DNA of 64,000 nucleotides from Pseudomonas sp. PDM04 (GTDB lineage: Bacteria; Pseudomonadota; Gammaproteobacteria; Pseudomonadales; Pseudomonadaceae). Where the stretch lies: the NCBI RefSeq assembly GCF_014851765.1, contig NZ_JACVAI010000001.1, forward strand, positions 496,001-560,000. Reading direction: 5' to 3'. The position numbers and the translations under genes were made by a program. How positions within the stretch are numbered: the first letter of the stretch is position 1; the number at the start of each line of letters is the position of its first letter. This document shows, one piece after another, positions 36,355 to 45,716 of this stretch. The notes beneath the pieces were generated by a model. That model was not told the origin of the DNA and made no database searches. It was given only the letters and a program-made list of their open reading frames with translations.

Positions 36355-36441
36355 GTGGGAGCGGGCTTGCTCGCGAAAGCGGTTTGACAGGCAATATTGA
36401 GTCGACTGATACACCGCTTTCGCGAGCAAGCCCGCTCCCAC
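36355..36441. repeat. REPIN between prpD and prpF
   Basis: Inverted pair of the GGGAGCGGGCTTGCTCGCG variant in the 197-bp space inside the prp operon; it would lie in the polycistronic message. Confidence 0.9.
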
Positions 36442-36458
36442 AGGGGATCAGTGGCCGG

Positions 36459-37649
36459 CTAGAACGAATCTCCCGGCACCCGCACATAGCCTTCCATCAA
36501 TACCCGCGCACTGCGACTCATGATGGCTTTCTTGACGGTCCATTCGCCGTTGACCTGGCTCGCCTCGGCACCGACGCGCAAGGTGCCGGACGGATGCCCA
36601 AAACGCACCGCGTTACGCTCGATACCGCCCGCCGCAAGGTTGACCAGGGTGCCGGAGATCGCTGCTGCCGTGCCGATGGCCACCGCAGCGGTGCCCATCA
36701 TCGCGTGGTGCAACTTGCCCATGGACAGCGCCCGCACCAGCAGGTCGACATCAGCGGCGGCTATCGCTTTACCGCTGGAAGCGACGTAGTCCGCCGGTTT
36801 GGCGACGAATGCCACTTTCGGCGTGTGCTGGCGCTTGGCGGCTTCGTCGACATTGGCGATCAGCCCCATGCGCACGGCCCCGTAGGCGCGGATGGTCTCG
36901 AACATCTGCAGCGCTTTCGGGTCGCCGTTGATCGCGCCCTGCAACTCGGTGCCGGTGTAGCCGATGTCCGCCGCATTGACGAAAATCGTCGGGATGCCGG
37001 CGTTGATCAGCGTCGCCTTGAAGGTGCCGACACCCGGCACTTCCAGGTCGTCGACCAGGTTGCCGGTGGGGAACATCGAACCGCCACCGCCCTCTTCTTC
37101 CGCCGCCGGGTCGAGAAACTCGACCTGCACTTCAGCCGCCGGAAAGGTCACGCCGTCGAGTTCGAAATCGCCGGTTTCCTGCACCTCACCGTTGGTGATC
37201 GGCACGTGGGCAATGATGGTCTTGCCAATGTTGGCCTGCCACACGCGCACCACCGCCACACCGTTGTGCGGAATGCGGCTGGCGTCCACCAGGCCGTTGC
37301 TGATGGCAAACGAACCGACCGCCGCCGAGAGGTTGCCGCAGTTACCACTCCAGTCGACGAACGGCTTGTCGATGGACACCTGACCGAACAGGTAATCGAC
37401 ATCGTGATCAGCCTTGATGCTTTTCGACAGGATCACGGTTTTGCTGGTGCTGGACGTCGCGCCGCCCATGCCGTCGATCTGCTTGTCGTACGGGTCGGGA
37501 CTGCCGATCACCCGCAGCAGCAACGCATCGCGGGCCGGACCTGGAATCTGCGCCGCCTCCGGCAAATCCTGCAGGCTGAAAAACACGCCCTTGCTGGTGC
37601 CGCCGCGCATGTAGGTGGCGGGTATCTTGATTTGAGGTACGTGAGCCAT
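36459..37649 (-). CDS. prpF: PrpF, methylaconitate isomerase partner of AcnD
   Basis: Predicted 396-residue protein of the diaminopimelate-epimerase-like fold. It isomerises the 2-methylaconitate made by AcnD. The N-terminus IPATYMRGGTSKGVFF (about residues 7–22) and DWSGNCGNLSAAVGSFAI (about 106–123) are typical and contain the cysteine region. It is followed after about 200 bp by prpD and preceded by acnD. Confidence 0.96.
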   Translation of the reverse strand: MAHVPQIKIPATYMRGGTSKGVFFSLQDLPEAAQIPGPARDALLLRVIGSPDPYDKQIDGMGGATSSTSKTVILSKSIKADHDVDYLFGQVSIDKPFVDWSGNCGNLSAAVGSFAISNGLVDASRIPHNGVAVVRVWQANIGKTIIAHVPITNGEVQETGDFELDGVTFPAAEVQVEFLDPAAEEEGGGGSMFPTGNLVDDLEVPGVGTFKATLINAGIPTIFVNAADIGYTGTELQGAINGDPKALQMFETIRAYGAVRMGLIANVDEAAKRQHTPKVAFVAKPADYVASSGKAIAAADVDLLVRALSMGKLHHAMMGTAAVAIGTAAAISGTLVNLAAGGIERNAVRFGHPSGTLRVGAEASQVNGEWTVKKAIMSRSARVLMEGYVRVPGDSF

Positions 37650-37675
37650 GGTGCTCCTTACTCCTGACCGTGCAT

Positions 37676-37700
37676 CAGGCAGGGGATGTGCCCCTGCCTG
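37676..37700 (-). other. ten-base-pair hairpin between acnD and prpF
   Basis: Perfect inverted repeat CAGGCAGGGG/CCCCTGCCTG around a five-base loop in the 62-bp acnD–prpF spacer. No T run follows on the minus strand, so it looks like an mRNA-processing or stability hairpin rather than a full terminator. Partial termination cannot be excluded. Confidence 0.75.
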
Positions 37701-37711
37701 AACAGCTTGTA

Positions 37712-40306
37712 TTAGACGGCGACCGCCGATTCTTCGAGGAAGTCCTGGGCGAAGCGCTGCAACACGCCGCCGGCCTCGTAGATCGACACCTCCTCGGCGG
37801 TGTCGAGGCGGCAGGTCACCGGCACTTCGACGCGCTCGCCGTCCTTGCGATGGATCACCAGCGTCAGCTCGGCGCGCGGGGTGCGCTCGCCCAGCACGTC
37901 ATAGGTTTCGCTGCCGTCGATGGCCAGGGTGTGACGGTTGGTGCCCGGCTTGAACTCCAGCGGCAACACGCCCATGCCCACCAGGTTGGTGCGGTGGATA
38001 CGCTCGAAACCTTCGGCGGCAATCGCTTCCACACCCGCCAGGCGCACGCCTTTGGCCGCCCAGTCGCGGGACGAGCCCTGGCCGTAGTCGGCACCGGCGA
38101 TGATGATCAGCGGCTGCTTGCGGTCCATGTAGGTCTCGATGGCTTCCCACATGCGCATCACCTTGCCTTCTGGCTCGACGCGGGCCAGCGAGCCCTGCTT
38201 GACCTTGCCGTTTTCCTTGACCATTTCATTGAACAGTTTCGGGTTGGCGAACGTCGCGCGCTGGGCTGTCAGGTGGTCGCCACGGTGGGTCGCGTAGGAG
38301 TTGAAGTCCTCTTCCGGCAGGCCCATTTTCGCCAGGTATTCGCCAGCGGCACTGTCGAGCATGATGGCGTTGGACGGCGACAGGTGATCGGTGGTGATGT
38401 TGTCCGGCAGCACGGCCAGGGGACGCATGCCCTTGAGCGGACGCGCGCCGGCCAGTGCGCCTTCCCAGTAAGGCGGACGGCGGATGTAGGTGCTCATCTC
38501 GCGCCAGTCGTACAGTGGCGTGACTTTCGGGCCGGTGTCTTCATGAATGGCGAACATCGGGATGTAGACCTGGCGGAACTGCTCGGGCTTGACCGAAGCC
38601 TTGACCACGGCGTCGATTTCCTCGTCGCTCGGCCAGATGTCCTTCAGGCGGATTTCCTGGCCATCGACCACGCCCAGCACGTCTTTTTCGATGTCGAAAC
38701 GGATGGTCCCGGCGATGGCGTAAGCGACCACCAGCGGCGGCGAGGCCAGAAACGCCTGCTTGGCGTACGGGTGAATCCGCCCGTCGAAGTTGCGGTTGCC
38801 GGACAGCACGGCGGTGGCGTACAGGTCACGGTCGATGATTTCCTGCTGGATCACCGGGTCCAGCGCACCGGACATGCCGTTGCAGGTGGTGCAGGCAAAC
38901 GCCACCACACCGAAGCCGAGTTGTTCCAGCTCATCGGTCAGGCCGGCTTCGTCGAGGTACAGCGCCACGGTTTTCGAGCCCGGTGCCAGGGACGATTTGA
39001 CCCAAGGCTTGCGGGTCAGCCCAAGCTTGTTGGCATTGCGCGCCAGCAGGCCGGCGGCGATCACGTTGCGCGGATTGCTGGTGTTGGTGCAGCTGGTGAT
39101 GGCGGCAATGATCACCGCGCCGTCCGGCATCTGGCCCGGCACGTCTTGCCACGGGCCGGAAATGCCTTTCGCCGCCAGATCCGCCACCGCGACCCGGGCG
39201 TGCGGATTGCTCGGGCCCGCCATGTTGCGCACCACCGAGCACAGGTCGAAGGTCAGGCCTCGCTCATATTGCGCGCCCTTGAGGCTGTCCGCCCACAGGC
39301 CGATTGTCCTGGCATAGTTTTCGACCAACTGCACCTGATCGTCTTCACGGCCGGTGAGCTTGAGGTAATCGATGGTCTGCTGGTCGATGTAGAACATCGC
39401 GGCGGTGGCGCCGTATTCCGGAGCCATGTTGGAGATGGTGGCCCGGTCGCCCAGGGTCAGCCTCGAGGCACCTTCACCGAAGAACTCCAGCCAGGCACCG
39501 ACGACTTTCTGCTGGCGCAGGAACTCGGTCAACGCCAGCACCATGTCGGTGGCGGTGATGCCCGGTTGCAGCTTGCCGGTCAGTTCGACGCCGACGCTTT
39601 CCGGCAGGCGCATCCACGATGCGCGGCCGAGCATCACGCTTTCCGCTTCCAGGCCACCGACGCCGATGGCGATCACACCCAGCGCATCGACGTGCGGGGT
39701 GTGGCTGTCGGTGCCGACGCAGGTGTCGGGGAACGCGACGCCGTCACGCACCTGGATCACCGGGGACATTTTCTCCAGGTTGATCTGGTGCATGATGCCG
39801 TTGCCCGGCGGGATCACATCGACGTTCTTGAACGCCTTCTTGGTCCAGTTGATGAAATGGAAACGGTCTTCGTTGCGCCGGTCTTCGATGGCGCGGTTCT
39901 TCTCGAACGCCTGCGGATCGAAGCCGCCGCGCTCCACGGCCAGGGAGTGGTCGACGATCAGTTGCGTCGGCACCACCGGGTTCACCTGCGCCGGATCACC
40001 GCCTTGCTGGGCGATGGCGTCACGCAGGCCGGCGAGGTCCACCAGAGCGGTCTGGCCGAGGATGTCGTGGCACACCACGCGGGCCGGGAACCACGGGAAG
40101 TCGAGGTCGCGCTTGCGCTCGATGAATTGCTTGAGGGATTCGGTGAGCGTGGCCGGATCGCAACGACGCACCAGGTTTTCCGCCAGCACGCGGGAGGTGT
40201 ACGGCAGGGTGTCGTAGGCGCCGGGCTGGATGGCCTCGACCGCCGCACGGACATCGAAGTAATCCAGGGAGCTGCCGGGCAGCGGTTTACGGAATTGAGT
40301 GTTCAT
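37712..40306 (-). CDS. acnD: AcnD, Fe/S-dependent 2-methylcitrate dehydratase
   Basis: Predicted 864-residue aconitase-superfamily enzyme, converting 2-methylcitrate to 2-methylaconitate. Iron-sulfur ligands are visible in AAITSCTNTSNPRNVIAAG and ACTTCNGMSG. The swivel domain follows, with NITTDHLSPSNAIMLDSAAG and AGADYGQGSSRDWAAKG near the C-terminus. It starts MNTQFRKPLPG at 40306; a longer frame upstream runs into the REPIN and was rejected. It works with PrpF in this operon. Confidence 0.97.
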   Translation of the reverse strand: MNTQFRKPLPGSSLDYFDVRAAVEAIQPGAYDTLPYTSRVLAENLVRRCDPATLTESLKQFIERKRDLDFPWFPARVVCHDILGQTALVDLAGLRDAIAQQGGDPAQVNPVVPTQLIVDHSLAVERGGFDPQAFEKNRAIEDRRNEDRFHFINWTKKAFKNVDVIPPGNGIMHQINLEKMSPVIQVRDGVAFPDTCVGTDSHTPHVDALGVIAIGVGGLEAESVMLGRASWMRLPESVGVELTGKLQPGITATDMVLALTEFLRQQKVVGAWLEFFGEGASRLTLGDRATISNMAPEYGATAAMFYIDQQTIDYLKLTGREDDQVQLVENYARTIGLWADSLKGAQYERGLTFDLCSVVRNMAGPSNPHARVAVADLAAKGISGPWQDVPGQMPDGAVIIAAITSCTNTSNPRNVIAAGLLARNANKLGLTRKPWVKSSLAPGSKTVALYLDEAGLTDELEQLGFGVVAFACTTCNGMSGALDPVIQQEIIDRDLYATAVLSGNRNFDGRIHPYAKQAFLASPPLVVAYAIAGTIRFDIEKDVLGVVDGQEIRLKDIWPSDEEIDAVVKASVKPEQFRQVYIPMFAIHEDTGPKVTPLYDWREMSTYIRRPPYWEGALAGARPLKGMRPLAVLPDNITTDHLSPSNAIMLDSAAGEYLAKMGLPEEDFNSYATHRGDHLTAQRATFANPKLFNEMVKENGKVKQGSLARVEPEGKVMRMWEAIETYMDRKQPLIIIAGADYGQGSSRDWAAKGVRLAGVEAIAAEGFERIHRTNLVGMGVLPLEFKPGTNRHTLAIDGSETYDVLGERTPRAELTLVIHRKDGERVEVPVTCRLDTAEEVSIYEAGGVLQRFAQDFLEESAVAV

Positions 40307-40377
40307 CGTCAGGACTCGGTCACGGTAATTACAAAGGGGACGCCTGACGCTGGAGTTGAATTGAAACCGGATCAAAT

Positions 40378-40465
40378 GTGGGAGCGAGCCTGCTCGCGAT
40401 AGCGGTGTATCAGTCGACATTGATGTTGAATGTCAGTCCGTCATCGCGAGCAGGCTCGCTCCCAC
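40378..40465. repeat. REPIN between acnD and prpC
   Basis: Inverted REP pair (40378–40400, 40442–40465) in the 202-bp space inside the prp operon. Confidence 0.9.
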
Positions 40466-40508
40466 AGGGTTTTCCGGTCATTCATCTCCGGCGTCAGCGT
40501 CCTCCGGA

Positions 40509-41636
40509 TCAGCGTTGTTCGATTGGCACGAACTTGCGCTGGTCGACGCCGGTGTATTCGGCGCTCGGGCGGATGATGCGGTTGTTGGCGCGTTGTTCGT
40601 ACACGTGGGCCGCCCAGCCGGTCAGGCGCGAGCAGACGAAAATCGGCGTGAACAACTTGGTCGGGATGCCCATGAAGTGGTACGCCGAGGCATGGTAGAA
40701 GTCGGCGTTCGGAAACAGTTTCTTCTGTTCCCACATGGTCTTGTCGATGGCTTCGGAGACCGGGAACAGCACCTTGTCGCCCACTTCGTCAGCGAGTTTT
40801 TTCGACCAGCCCTTGATCACTTCGTTGCGCGGATCGTTGTCTTTGTAGATCGCGTGGCCGAACCCCATGATCTTGTCCTTGCGCTCGAGCATGCCGAGGG
40901 TGCCCTTGATCGCCTCTTCCGGCGACGAGAAACGCTCGATCATTTCCATCGCCGCTTCGTTGGCGCCACCATGCAGCGGGCCGCGCAGCGAGCCGATGGC
41001 TGCGGTGATGCAGGAGAACAGGTCGGACAAGGTCGAGGCGCACACCCGGGCGGTGAAGGTCGAAGCGTTGAATTCATGCTCCGCGTAGAGGATCAGCGAA
41101 ACGTTCATCACCTTGACGTGCAGATCGCTTGGCTTCTTGCCGTGCAGCAGGTACAGGAAGTGGCCGCCGATGGACGGCTCGTCGCTCACGCATTCGATGC
41201 GTTTGCCTTCATGGCTGAAGCGATACCAGTAGGTCATGATCGCCGGGAAGGCGGCCAGCAGACGGTCGGTCTTGTCCCGTTGCTCGGAGAAATCATGTTC
41301 CGGTTCGAGGTTGCCCAGGAACGAGCACCCGGTGCGCATCACGTCCATCGGGTGGGCATCGGCAGGGATGCGTTCCAGCACTTCCTTCAGGGCTTGCGGC
41401 AGGTCGCGCAGCTTGCCCAGCTTGGCAATGTAGGCCGCCAGTTGCGCCTTGTCCGGCAACTCGCCGTACAGCAGCAGGTAAGCGACTTCTTCGAATTGCG
41501 CGTCAGCCGCCAGGTCGCGAACGTCGTAGCCGCGATAGGTCAGGCCAGCGCCGGACTGGCCCACGGTGGACAGTGCGGTCTGCCCGGCCACCTGGCCACG
41601 GAGCCCGGCGCCACTGAGTACTTTTGCTTCGGCCAT
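40509..41636 (-). CDS. prpC: 2-methylcitrate synthase
   Basis: Predicted 375-residue citrate-synthase-family enzyme condensing propionyl-CoA with oxaloacetate. The catalytic region shows GPLHGGANEAAMEMI (about 220–234) and GFGHAIYKDNDPRNEVIKGW (about 255–274). Length is that of PrpC rather than the longer GltA. It is the second enzyme gene of the operon, after prpB. Confidence 0.96.
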   Translation of the reverse strand: MAEAKVLSGAGLRGQVAGQTALSTVGQSGAGLTYRGYDVRDLAADAQFEEVAYLLLYGELPDKAQLAAYIAKLGKLRDLPQALKEVLERIPADAHPMDVMRTGCSFLGNLEPEHDFSEQRDKTDRLLAAFPAIMTYWYRFSHEGKRIECVSDEPSIGGHFLYLLHGKKPSDLHVKVMNVSLILYAEHEFNASTFTARVCASTLSDLFSCITAAIGSLRGPLHGGANEAAMEMIERFSSPEEAIKGTLGMLERKDKIMGFGHAIYKDNDPRNEVIKGWSKKLADEVGDKVLFPVSEAIDKTMWEQKKLFPNADFYHASAYHFMGIPTKLFTPIFVCSRLTGWAAHVYEQRANNRIIRPSAEYTGVDQRKFVPIEQR

Positions 41637-41700
41637 TGCTGTCTCCAGTTTTCTTGAATTTGTTGGGGAATCGGCAAATCAATCACGGTCATATCGCTCT

Positions 41701-41722
41701 CTGTAGGAGCGAGCTCCTACAG
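41701..41722. repeat. perfect 22-bp palindrome between prpB and prpC
   Basis: CTGTAGGAGC and GCTCCTACAG flank a central GA. It is the short TGTAGGAGCGAGC-type REP variant, ten bases downstream of the prpB stop on the coding strand. Confidence 0.85.
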
Positions 41723-41732
41723 GTGCAGGGAG

Positions 41733-42623
41733 TTACTTCTTCGCGGCAAACAATGCGTCGAGCTTCTGTTCGAAAGTGTGGTAGTCGATGCGATCGTAAA
41801 GCTCCATGCGGGTCTGCATGGTGTCGATCACGTTCTGTTGCGTGCCGTCGCGGCGGATGGCGGTGTAGACATTTTCCGCCGCTTTGTTCATCGCGCGGAA
41901 CGCCGACAGCGGGTACAGCACCAGCGAGACATCGGCACCGGCCAGTTGCTCGGTGGTGTACAGCGGGGTTGCACCGAATTCGGTGATGTTGGCCAGGATC
42001 GGGGCTTTCACCCGGCTGGCGAACAGTTTGTACATGTCCAGCTCGGTGATGGCTTCCGGGAACACCATGTCGGCGCCGGCCTCGATGCACGCGGCGGCGC
42101 GGTCCAGGGCAGACTCCAGGCCTTCCACCGCCAGGGCGTCGGTGCGGGCCATGATCACGAAGCTGTCATCGGTGCGCGCATCGACGGCCGCCTTGATGCG
42201 GTCGACCATTTCCTGCTGCGAAACGATTTCCTTGTTGGGACGATGGCCGCAACGCTTGGCGCCGACCTGGTCCTCGATGTGGATCGCCGCCGCGCCGAAC
42301 TTGATCATCGACTTGACGGTACGGGCCACGTTGAACGCCGAGGAACCGAAACCGGTGTCCACGTCCACCAGCAGCGGCAGGTCGCAGACGTCGGTGATAC
42401 GACGCACGTCGGTCAGCACGTCATCCAGGCCGGTAATGCCCAGGTCCGGCACGCCGAGGGAGCCGGCAGCGACCCCGCCGCCAGACAGGTAAATCGCCTT
42501 GAAACCGGCACGCTTGGCCAGCAGCGCGTGGTTGGCGTTGATCGCGCCGACCACTTGCAATGGATGCTCGCTGGCGACCGCATCGCGGAAACGCTGGCCT
42601 GGAGTGCTCTTGTTGGAACTCAT
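41733..42623 (-). CDS. prpB: 2-methylisocitrate lyase
   Basis: Predicted 296-residue enzyme splitting 2-methylisocitrate into pyruvate and succinate. The catalytic cysteine motif [10 protein letters not shown] lies about residues 121–130. The metal/substrate-binding segments [16 protein letters not shown] and IEDQ are visible. It overlaps the regulator gene by four bases, so prpR and prpB are translated together as the first two genes of the operon. Confidence 0.97.
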   Translation of the reverse strand: MSSNKSTPGQRFRDAVASEHPLQVVGAINANHALLAKRAGFKAIYLSGGGVAAGSLGVPDLGITGLDDVLTDVRRITDVCDLPLLVDVDTGFGSSAFNVARTVKSMIKFGAAAIHIEDQVGAKRCGHRPNKEIVSQQEMVDRIKAAVDARTDDSFVIMARTDALAVEGLESALDRAAACIEAGADMVFPEAITELDMYKLFASRVKAPILANITEFGATPLYTTEQLAGADVSLVLYPLSAFRAMNKAAENVYTAIRRDGTQQNVIDTMQTRMELYDRIDYHTFEQKLDALFAAKK

Positions 42624-43339
42624 GACTCACCTCGTTTGGCTGTCGGGTTGGCGCCGTCCTGGTAATGACGGGCGATATTGCGTTTGGAAGCGCCGATGTG
42701 ACGGCGCATCAACAACTCGGCCAGTTCACCGTCACGGTCGGCGATGGCATCGAGAATCCGGTGGTGTTCGGCAAAGGCCTGGTGCGGACGGTTGGGCGTG
42801 GTGGAAAACTGGATGCGGTACATGCGCACCAACTGATAGAGCTCGCCGCAGAGCATTTGCGTGAGGGTGCGGTTGCCGCTGCCCTGGATGATCCGGTAAT
42901 GGAAGTCGAAATCGCCTTCCTGCTGGTAATAGCCGACACCGGCCTGAAACGCGGCATCGCGCTCGTGGGTTTCAAGAACCTGGCGCAGCTCGTCGATTTC
43001 CTCGAGGGTCATGCGTTCGGCTGCCAGACGGCAGGCCATGCCTTCGAGGGATTCGCGGATTTCGTAGAGTTCCACCAGTTCAGCGTGGCTCAACGACACC
43101 ACCCGTGCGCCGACATGCGGCACACGCACCAGCAGACGCTGGCCTTCCAGGCGATGGATCGCTTCGCGCAACGGACCCCGGCTGATGCCATAGGTGCGCG
43201 CCAGCTCCGGCTCGGAAATCTTGCTGCCCGGAGCGATCTCGCCCTTGACGATGGCCGCCTGAATGCGCCGGAAGACATTCTCGGAAAGTGTTTCCGAATC
43301 GTCCTGGGCGATGACCGGGGGATCGAGTTGATCCAGCAT
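42620..43339 (-). CDS. prpR: GntR-family regulator of the propionate operon
   Basis: Predicted 239-residue FadR-subfamily regulator. The N-terminal winged helix (about 18–85) includes [22 protein letters not shown]-terminal all-helical FCD ligand-binding domain follows (about 95–220; [25 protein letters not shown]). As the first gene of the operon it probably represses itself and the prp genes until 2-methylcitrate accumulates; the ligand is inference. This differs from the sigma-54-type PrpR of enterobacteria. It is often labelled simply GntR. Confidence 0.92.
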   Translation of the reverse strand: MLDQLDPPVIAQDDSETLSENVFRRIQAAIVKGEIAPGSKISEPELARTYGISRGPLREAIHRLEGQRLLVRVPHVGARVVSLSHAELVELYEIRESLEGMACRLAAERMTLEEIDELRQVLETHERDAAFQAGVGYYQQEGDFDFHYRIIQGSGNRTLTQMLCGELYQLVRMYRIQFSTTPNRPHQAFAEHHRILDAIADRDGELAELLMRRHIGASKRNIARHYQDGANPTAKRGES

Positions 43340-43349
43340 ATTGTCGACA
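43340..43349 (-). promoter_or_regulatory. probable GntR operator at the prpR start codon
   Basis: The palindrome TTGTCGAC (43341–43348) sits directly upstream of the prpR ATG (43337–43339). It repeats the core of the longer palindrome at 43413, as expected of an autorepressor site. Confidence 0.6.
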
Positions 43350-43412
43350 CCTTGAAAGCTGATGCGGCAAAAAGTAGCGAATCAAGGCGTGGCAGTCAAA
43401 GGATAAATGGAT

Positions 43413-43424
43413 ATTGTCGACAAT
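43413..43424. promoter_or_regulatory. probable GntR operator upstream of the prp operon
   Basis: Perfect 12-bp palindrome ATTGTCGACAAT, 74 bases upstream of the prpR start. FadR-subfamily regulators often bind such TTGTCGACAA-like sites. The remaining 200 bp to the next gene show nothing recognisable. Confidence 0.7.
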
Positions 43425-43638
43425 CGTCTAATAACCGCTTGCACCATTACGAAGCAGCCCTACTGTTTATAGCCACCTCCCGGCGCTGGCGCCACATGAC
43501 CACCGTGCTAGAATGCCGCCCGCAATTGCTTGTGACATCTGCACTGATTGTCATAAAGAGCTGATAGGCATACGAAGGAGCTTGCGCAGCGATGCCAGGG
43601 CCTTGAATCGAAACACGGACCGCTGTGCACCAGGATTT

Positions 43639-44175
43639 ATGAGACTCAAGCCCTTCCCTACCTTCCTTTATCTGCTCTGCCTGCCCGGTGTCGCCGCGGC
43701 GGGGGAAAAGACTGTCTATGGCCTCAACGAGTACGCTTCGCTCGACGGCATCAATCTGGAAGTCGCGGCCAAACTCGACACGGGGGCGAAAACCGCCTCG
43801 CTGAGTGCTCGCGACATCAAACGCTTCAAACGCAACGGCGAGTCCTGGGTGCGCTTCTACCTGGCGATCGATGCCGCGCATTCGCACCCCATCGAGCGTC
43901 CGCTGGCCCGCGTCAGCAAGATCAAGCGCCGTGCCGGCGACTACGATCCTGAAGAAGGCAAGAAGTACACCGCTCGTCCGGTGATCGAGCTCGATATCTG
44001 CATGGGTTCGGCTTTACGCAGCATCGAAGTGAACTTGACCGACCGAAGTGCATTCCAATACCCGCTCCTGATCGGCTCCGAAGCCCTGAAGCGCTTTGAT
44101 GCGCTGGTCGACCCCAGTCTTAAATACGCTGCTGGCAAACCCGCCTGCGCCACCGACGTACATACCGCAGAGTAA
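43639..44175 (+). CDS. ATP-dependent zinc protease family protein (RimB/DUF785)
   Basis: Predicted 178-residue protein with a signal-peptide-like N-terminus (FPTFLYLLCLPGVAAAGE, cleavage after AAA), so probably exported. The retropepsin-like DUF785 domain shows the active-site style AAKLDTGAKTASLSA (about residues 42–56) and a second conserved stretch LLIGSEALKRFDALVDPS. An AGGA site lies before the ATG at 43639. It is followed after five bases by the 7TM gene. Proteins of this family accompany ATP-grasp ligases of the RimK type. Confidence 0.87.
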   Translation: MRLKPFPTFLYLLCLPGVAAAGEKTVYGLNEYASLDGINLEVAAKLDTGAKTASLSARDIKRFKRNGESWVRFYLAIDAAHSHPIERPLARVSKIKRRAGDYDPEEGKKYTARPVIELDICMGSALRSIEVNLTDRSAFQYPLLIGSEALKRFDALVDPSLKYAAGKPACATDVHTAE

Positions 44176-44180
44176 TTCCA

Positions 44181-45716
44181 ATGCGCGCTCTTACCCTTCA
44201 TCTGAAAATGCTGATCGCCATCCTGGTGGTGCTGGGCATTTCAGTCACGGCCTACCAGATCTTCGTGCTCGGCATTCCTGTCACCGAGGACGCCACCGAC
44301 GACCTGTGGAACATCGACGCCAAGGTCGAGTTCGTCGCCAGCGCCAAGGACCCGGTCAAGATCCAGATGTTCGTGCCGCCGCTGAGCCGCGATTACGTCA
44401 GCCTCAATGAAAGCTTCATTTCCAACAATTACGGCGTGGCCGTGAACCGTGTCGACGGCAACCGCAAGGTGACCTGGTCGGCACGCCGGGCCAAGGGCAA
44501 CCAGACCCTGTATTACCGCCTGGTGCTGACCAAACGCTACAGCGCTGAAAAAACCAAGATCAAAGGCCCGACCTTCCGCGACAGCATCGCCGTGGAAGGC
44601 CCGGAAAAAGTCGCCGCCGAAGCATTGCTCGCACCGATCCGCCAGCACTCGGCCGACGTCGAGACCTTCATTGGCGAAGCGATCAAGCGCGTCAACAACG
44701 TCAATGACGACAACGTGAAACTGTTGCTCGCCGGTGATCCGTCCAGCGGTCACAAGGCCAAGATCGTCGAACTGGTGCTGTCCATCGCCCACGTGCCGGT
44801 GGAAAAGGTCCACACCATTCGCCTGGTGGCCGACCAACCGCAAACGCCGGAACTGTGGCTGCGCAGTTTCAACGGCACCGACTGGCTGTACTTCAACCCG
44901 GAAACCGGCGAACAGGGCCTGCCCACCGACCGCCTGCTGTGGTGGACCGGTGACGAAAACCTGATCACCGTCGATGGCGGCAAGAAAGCCAACGTGACGT
45001 TCAGCCTGAACAACAGTGAAATGAACGCCATTCGCCTGGCCAAGCTGACCGACGAGAACACCGACGCCAACTTCCTCGAGTACTCGTTGTACGGCCTGCC
45101 GCTGCAAACCCAGCAGACGTTCATGATCATGGTGATGATCCCGATCGGCGTGCTGGTGATCCTGATCCTGCGCAACCTGGTCGGCCTGCAGACCCTGGGC
45201 ACCTTCACCCCGGTACTGATCGCCCTGGCCTTCCGCGAAACCCAGCTGGGCTTTGGCATCGTGCTGTTCACCGTCATCACCGCGCTGGGGCTGTCGCTGC
45301 GCTCCTACCTCGAACACCTGAAGCTGCAAATGCTGCCGAGGCTGTCGGTGGTGCTGACCTTCGTGGTGGTGCTGATCGCGGCGATCAGCCTGTTCAGCCA
45401 CAAGCTCGGCCTGGAGCGCGGCTTGTCCGTGGCGCTGTTCCCGATGGTGATCCTGACCATGACCATCGAACGCCTGTCGATCACCTGGGAAGAGCGCGGG
45501 TCCGGGCATGCCATGAAAGTGGCCATCGGCACCCTGTTCGCCGCTTCCCTGGCACACCTGATCATGAGCGTGCCGGAGCTGGTGTACTTCGTGTTCACCT
45601 TCCCGGCGGTGCTGCTGATCCTGGTGGGCTTCATGCTGGCCATGGGTCGCTATCGCGGATACCGCCTGACCGAACTGGTGCGCTTCAAGGCGTTCCTGAA
45701 AAAGGCTGACGCCTGA
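44181..45716 (+). CDS. inactive transglutaminase-like, 7TM membrane protein
   Basis: Predicted 511-residue membrane protein. One N-terminal transmembrane helix (about 8–30) is followed by a periplasmic transglutaminase-like domain (about 35–300). A C-terminal block of about seven helices follows (about 310–495; MIMVMIPIGVLVILILRNLV, LPRLSVVLTFVVVLIAAISL). The family is annotated as inactive because the catalytic triad is not kept. The function is not known. Its stop overlaps the next start by one base (TGATG). Confidence 0.88.
   Translation: MRALTLHLKMLIAILVVLGISVTAYQIFVLGIPVTEDATDDLWNIDAKVEFVASAKDPVKIQMFVPPLSRDYVSLNESFISNNYGVAVNRVDGNRKVTWSARRAKGNQTLYYRLVLTKRYSAEKTKIKGPTFRDSIAVEGPEKVAAEALLAPIRQHSADVETFIGEAIKRVNNVNDDNVKLLLAGDPSSGHKAKIVELVLSIAHVPVEKVHTIRLVADQPQTPELWLRSFNGTDWLYFNPETGEQGLPTDRLLWWTGDENLITVDGGKKANVTFSLNNSEMNAIRLAKLTDENTDANFLEYSLYGLPLQTQQTFMIMVMIPIGVLVILILRNLVGLQTLGTFTPVLIALAFRETQLGFGIVLFTVITALGLSLRSYLEHLKLQMLPRLSVVLTFVVVLIAAISLFSHKLGLERGLSVALFPMVILTMTIERLSITWEERGSGHAMKVAIGTLFAASLAHLIMSVPELVYFVFTFPAVLLILVGFMLAMGRYRGYRLTELVRFKAFLKKADA

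Noticed and set aside
37670..40402. Open frame of 910 codons opposite acnD
   Set aside because: Same artefact: antisense to a conserved enzyme gene, low-complexity composition and no domain.
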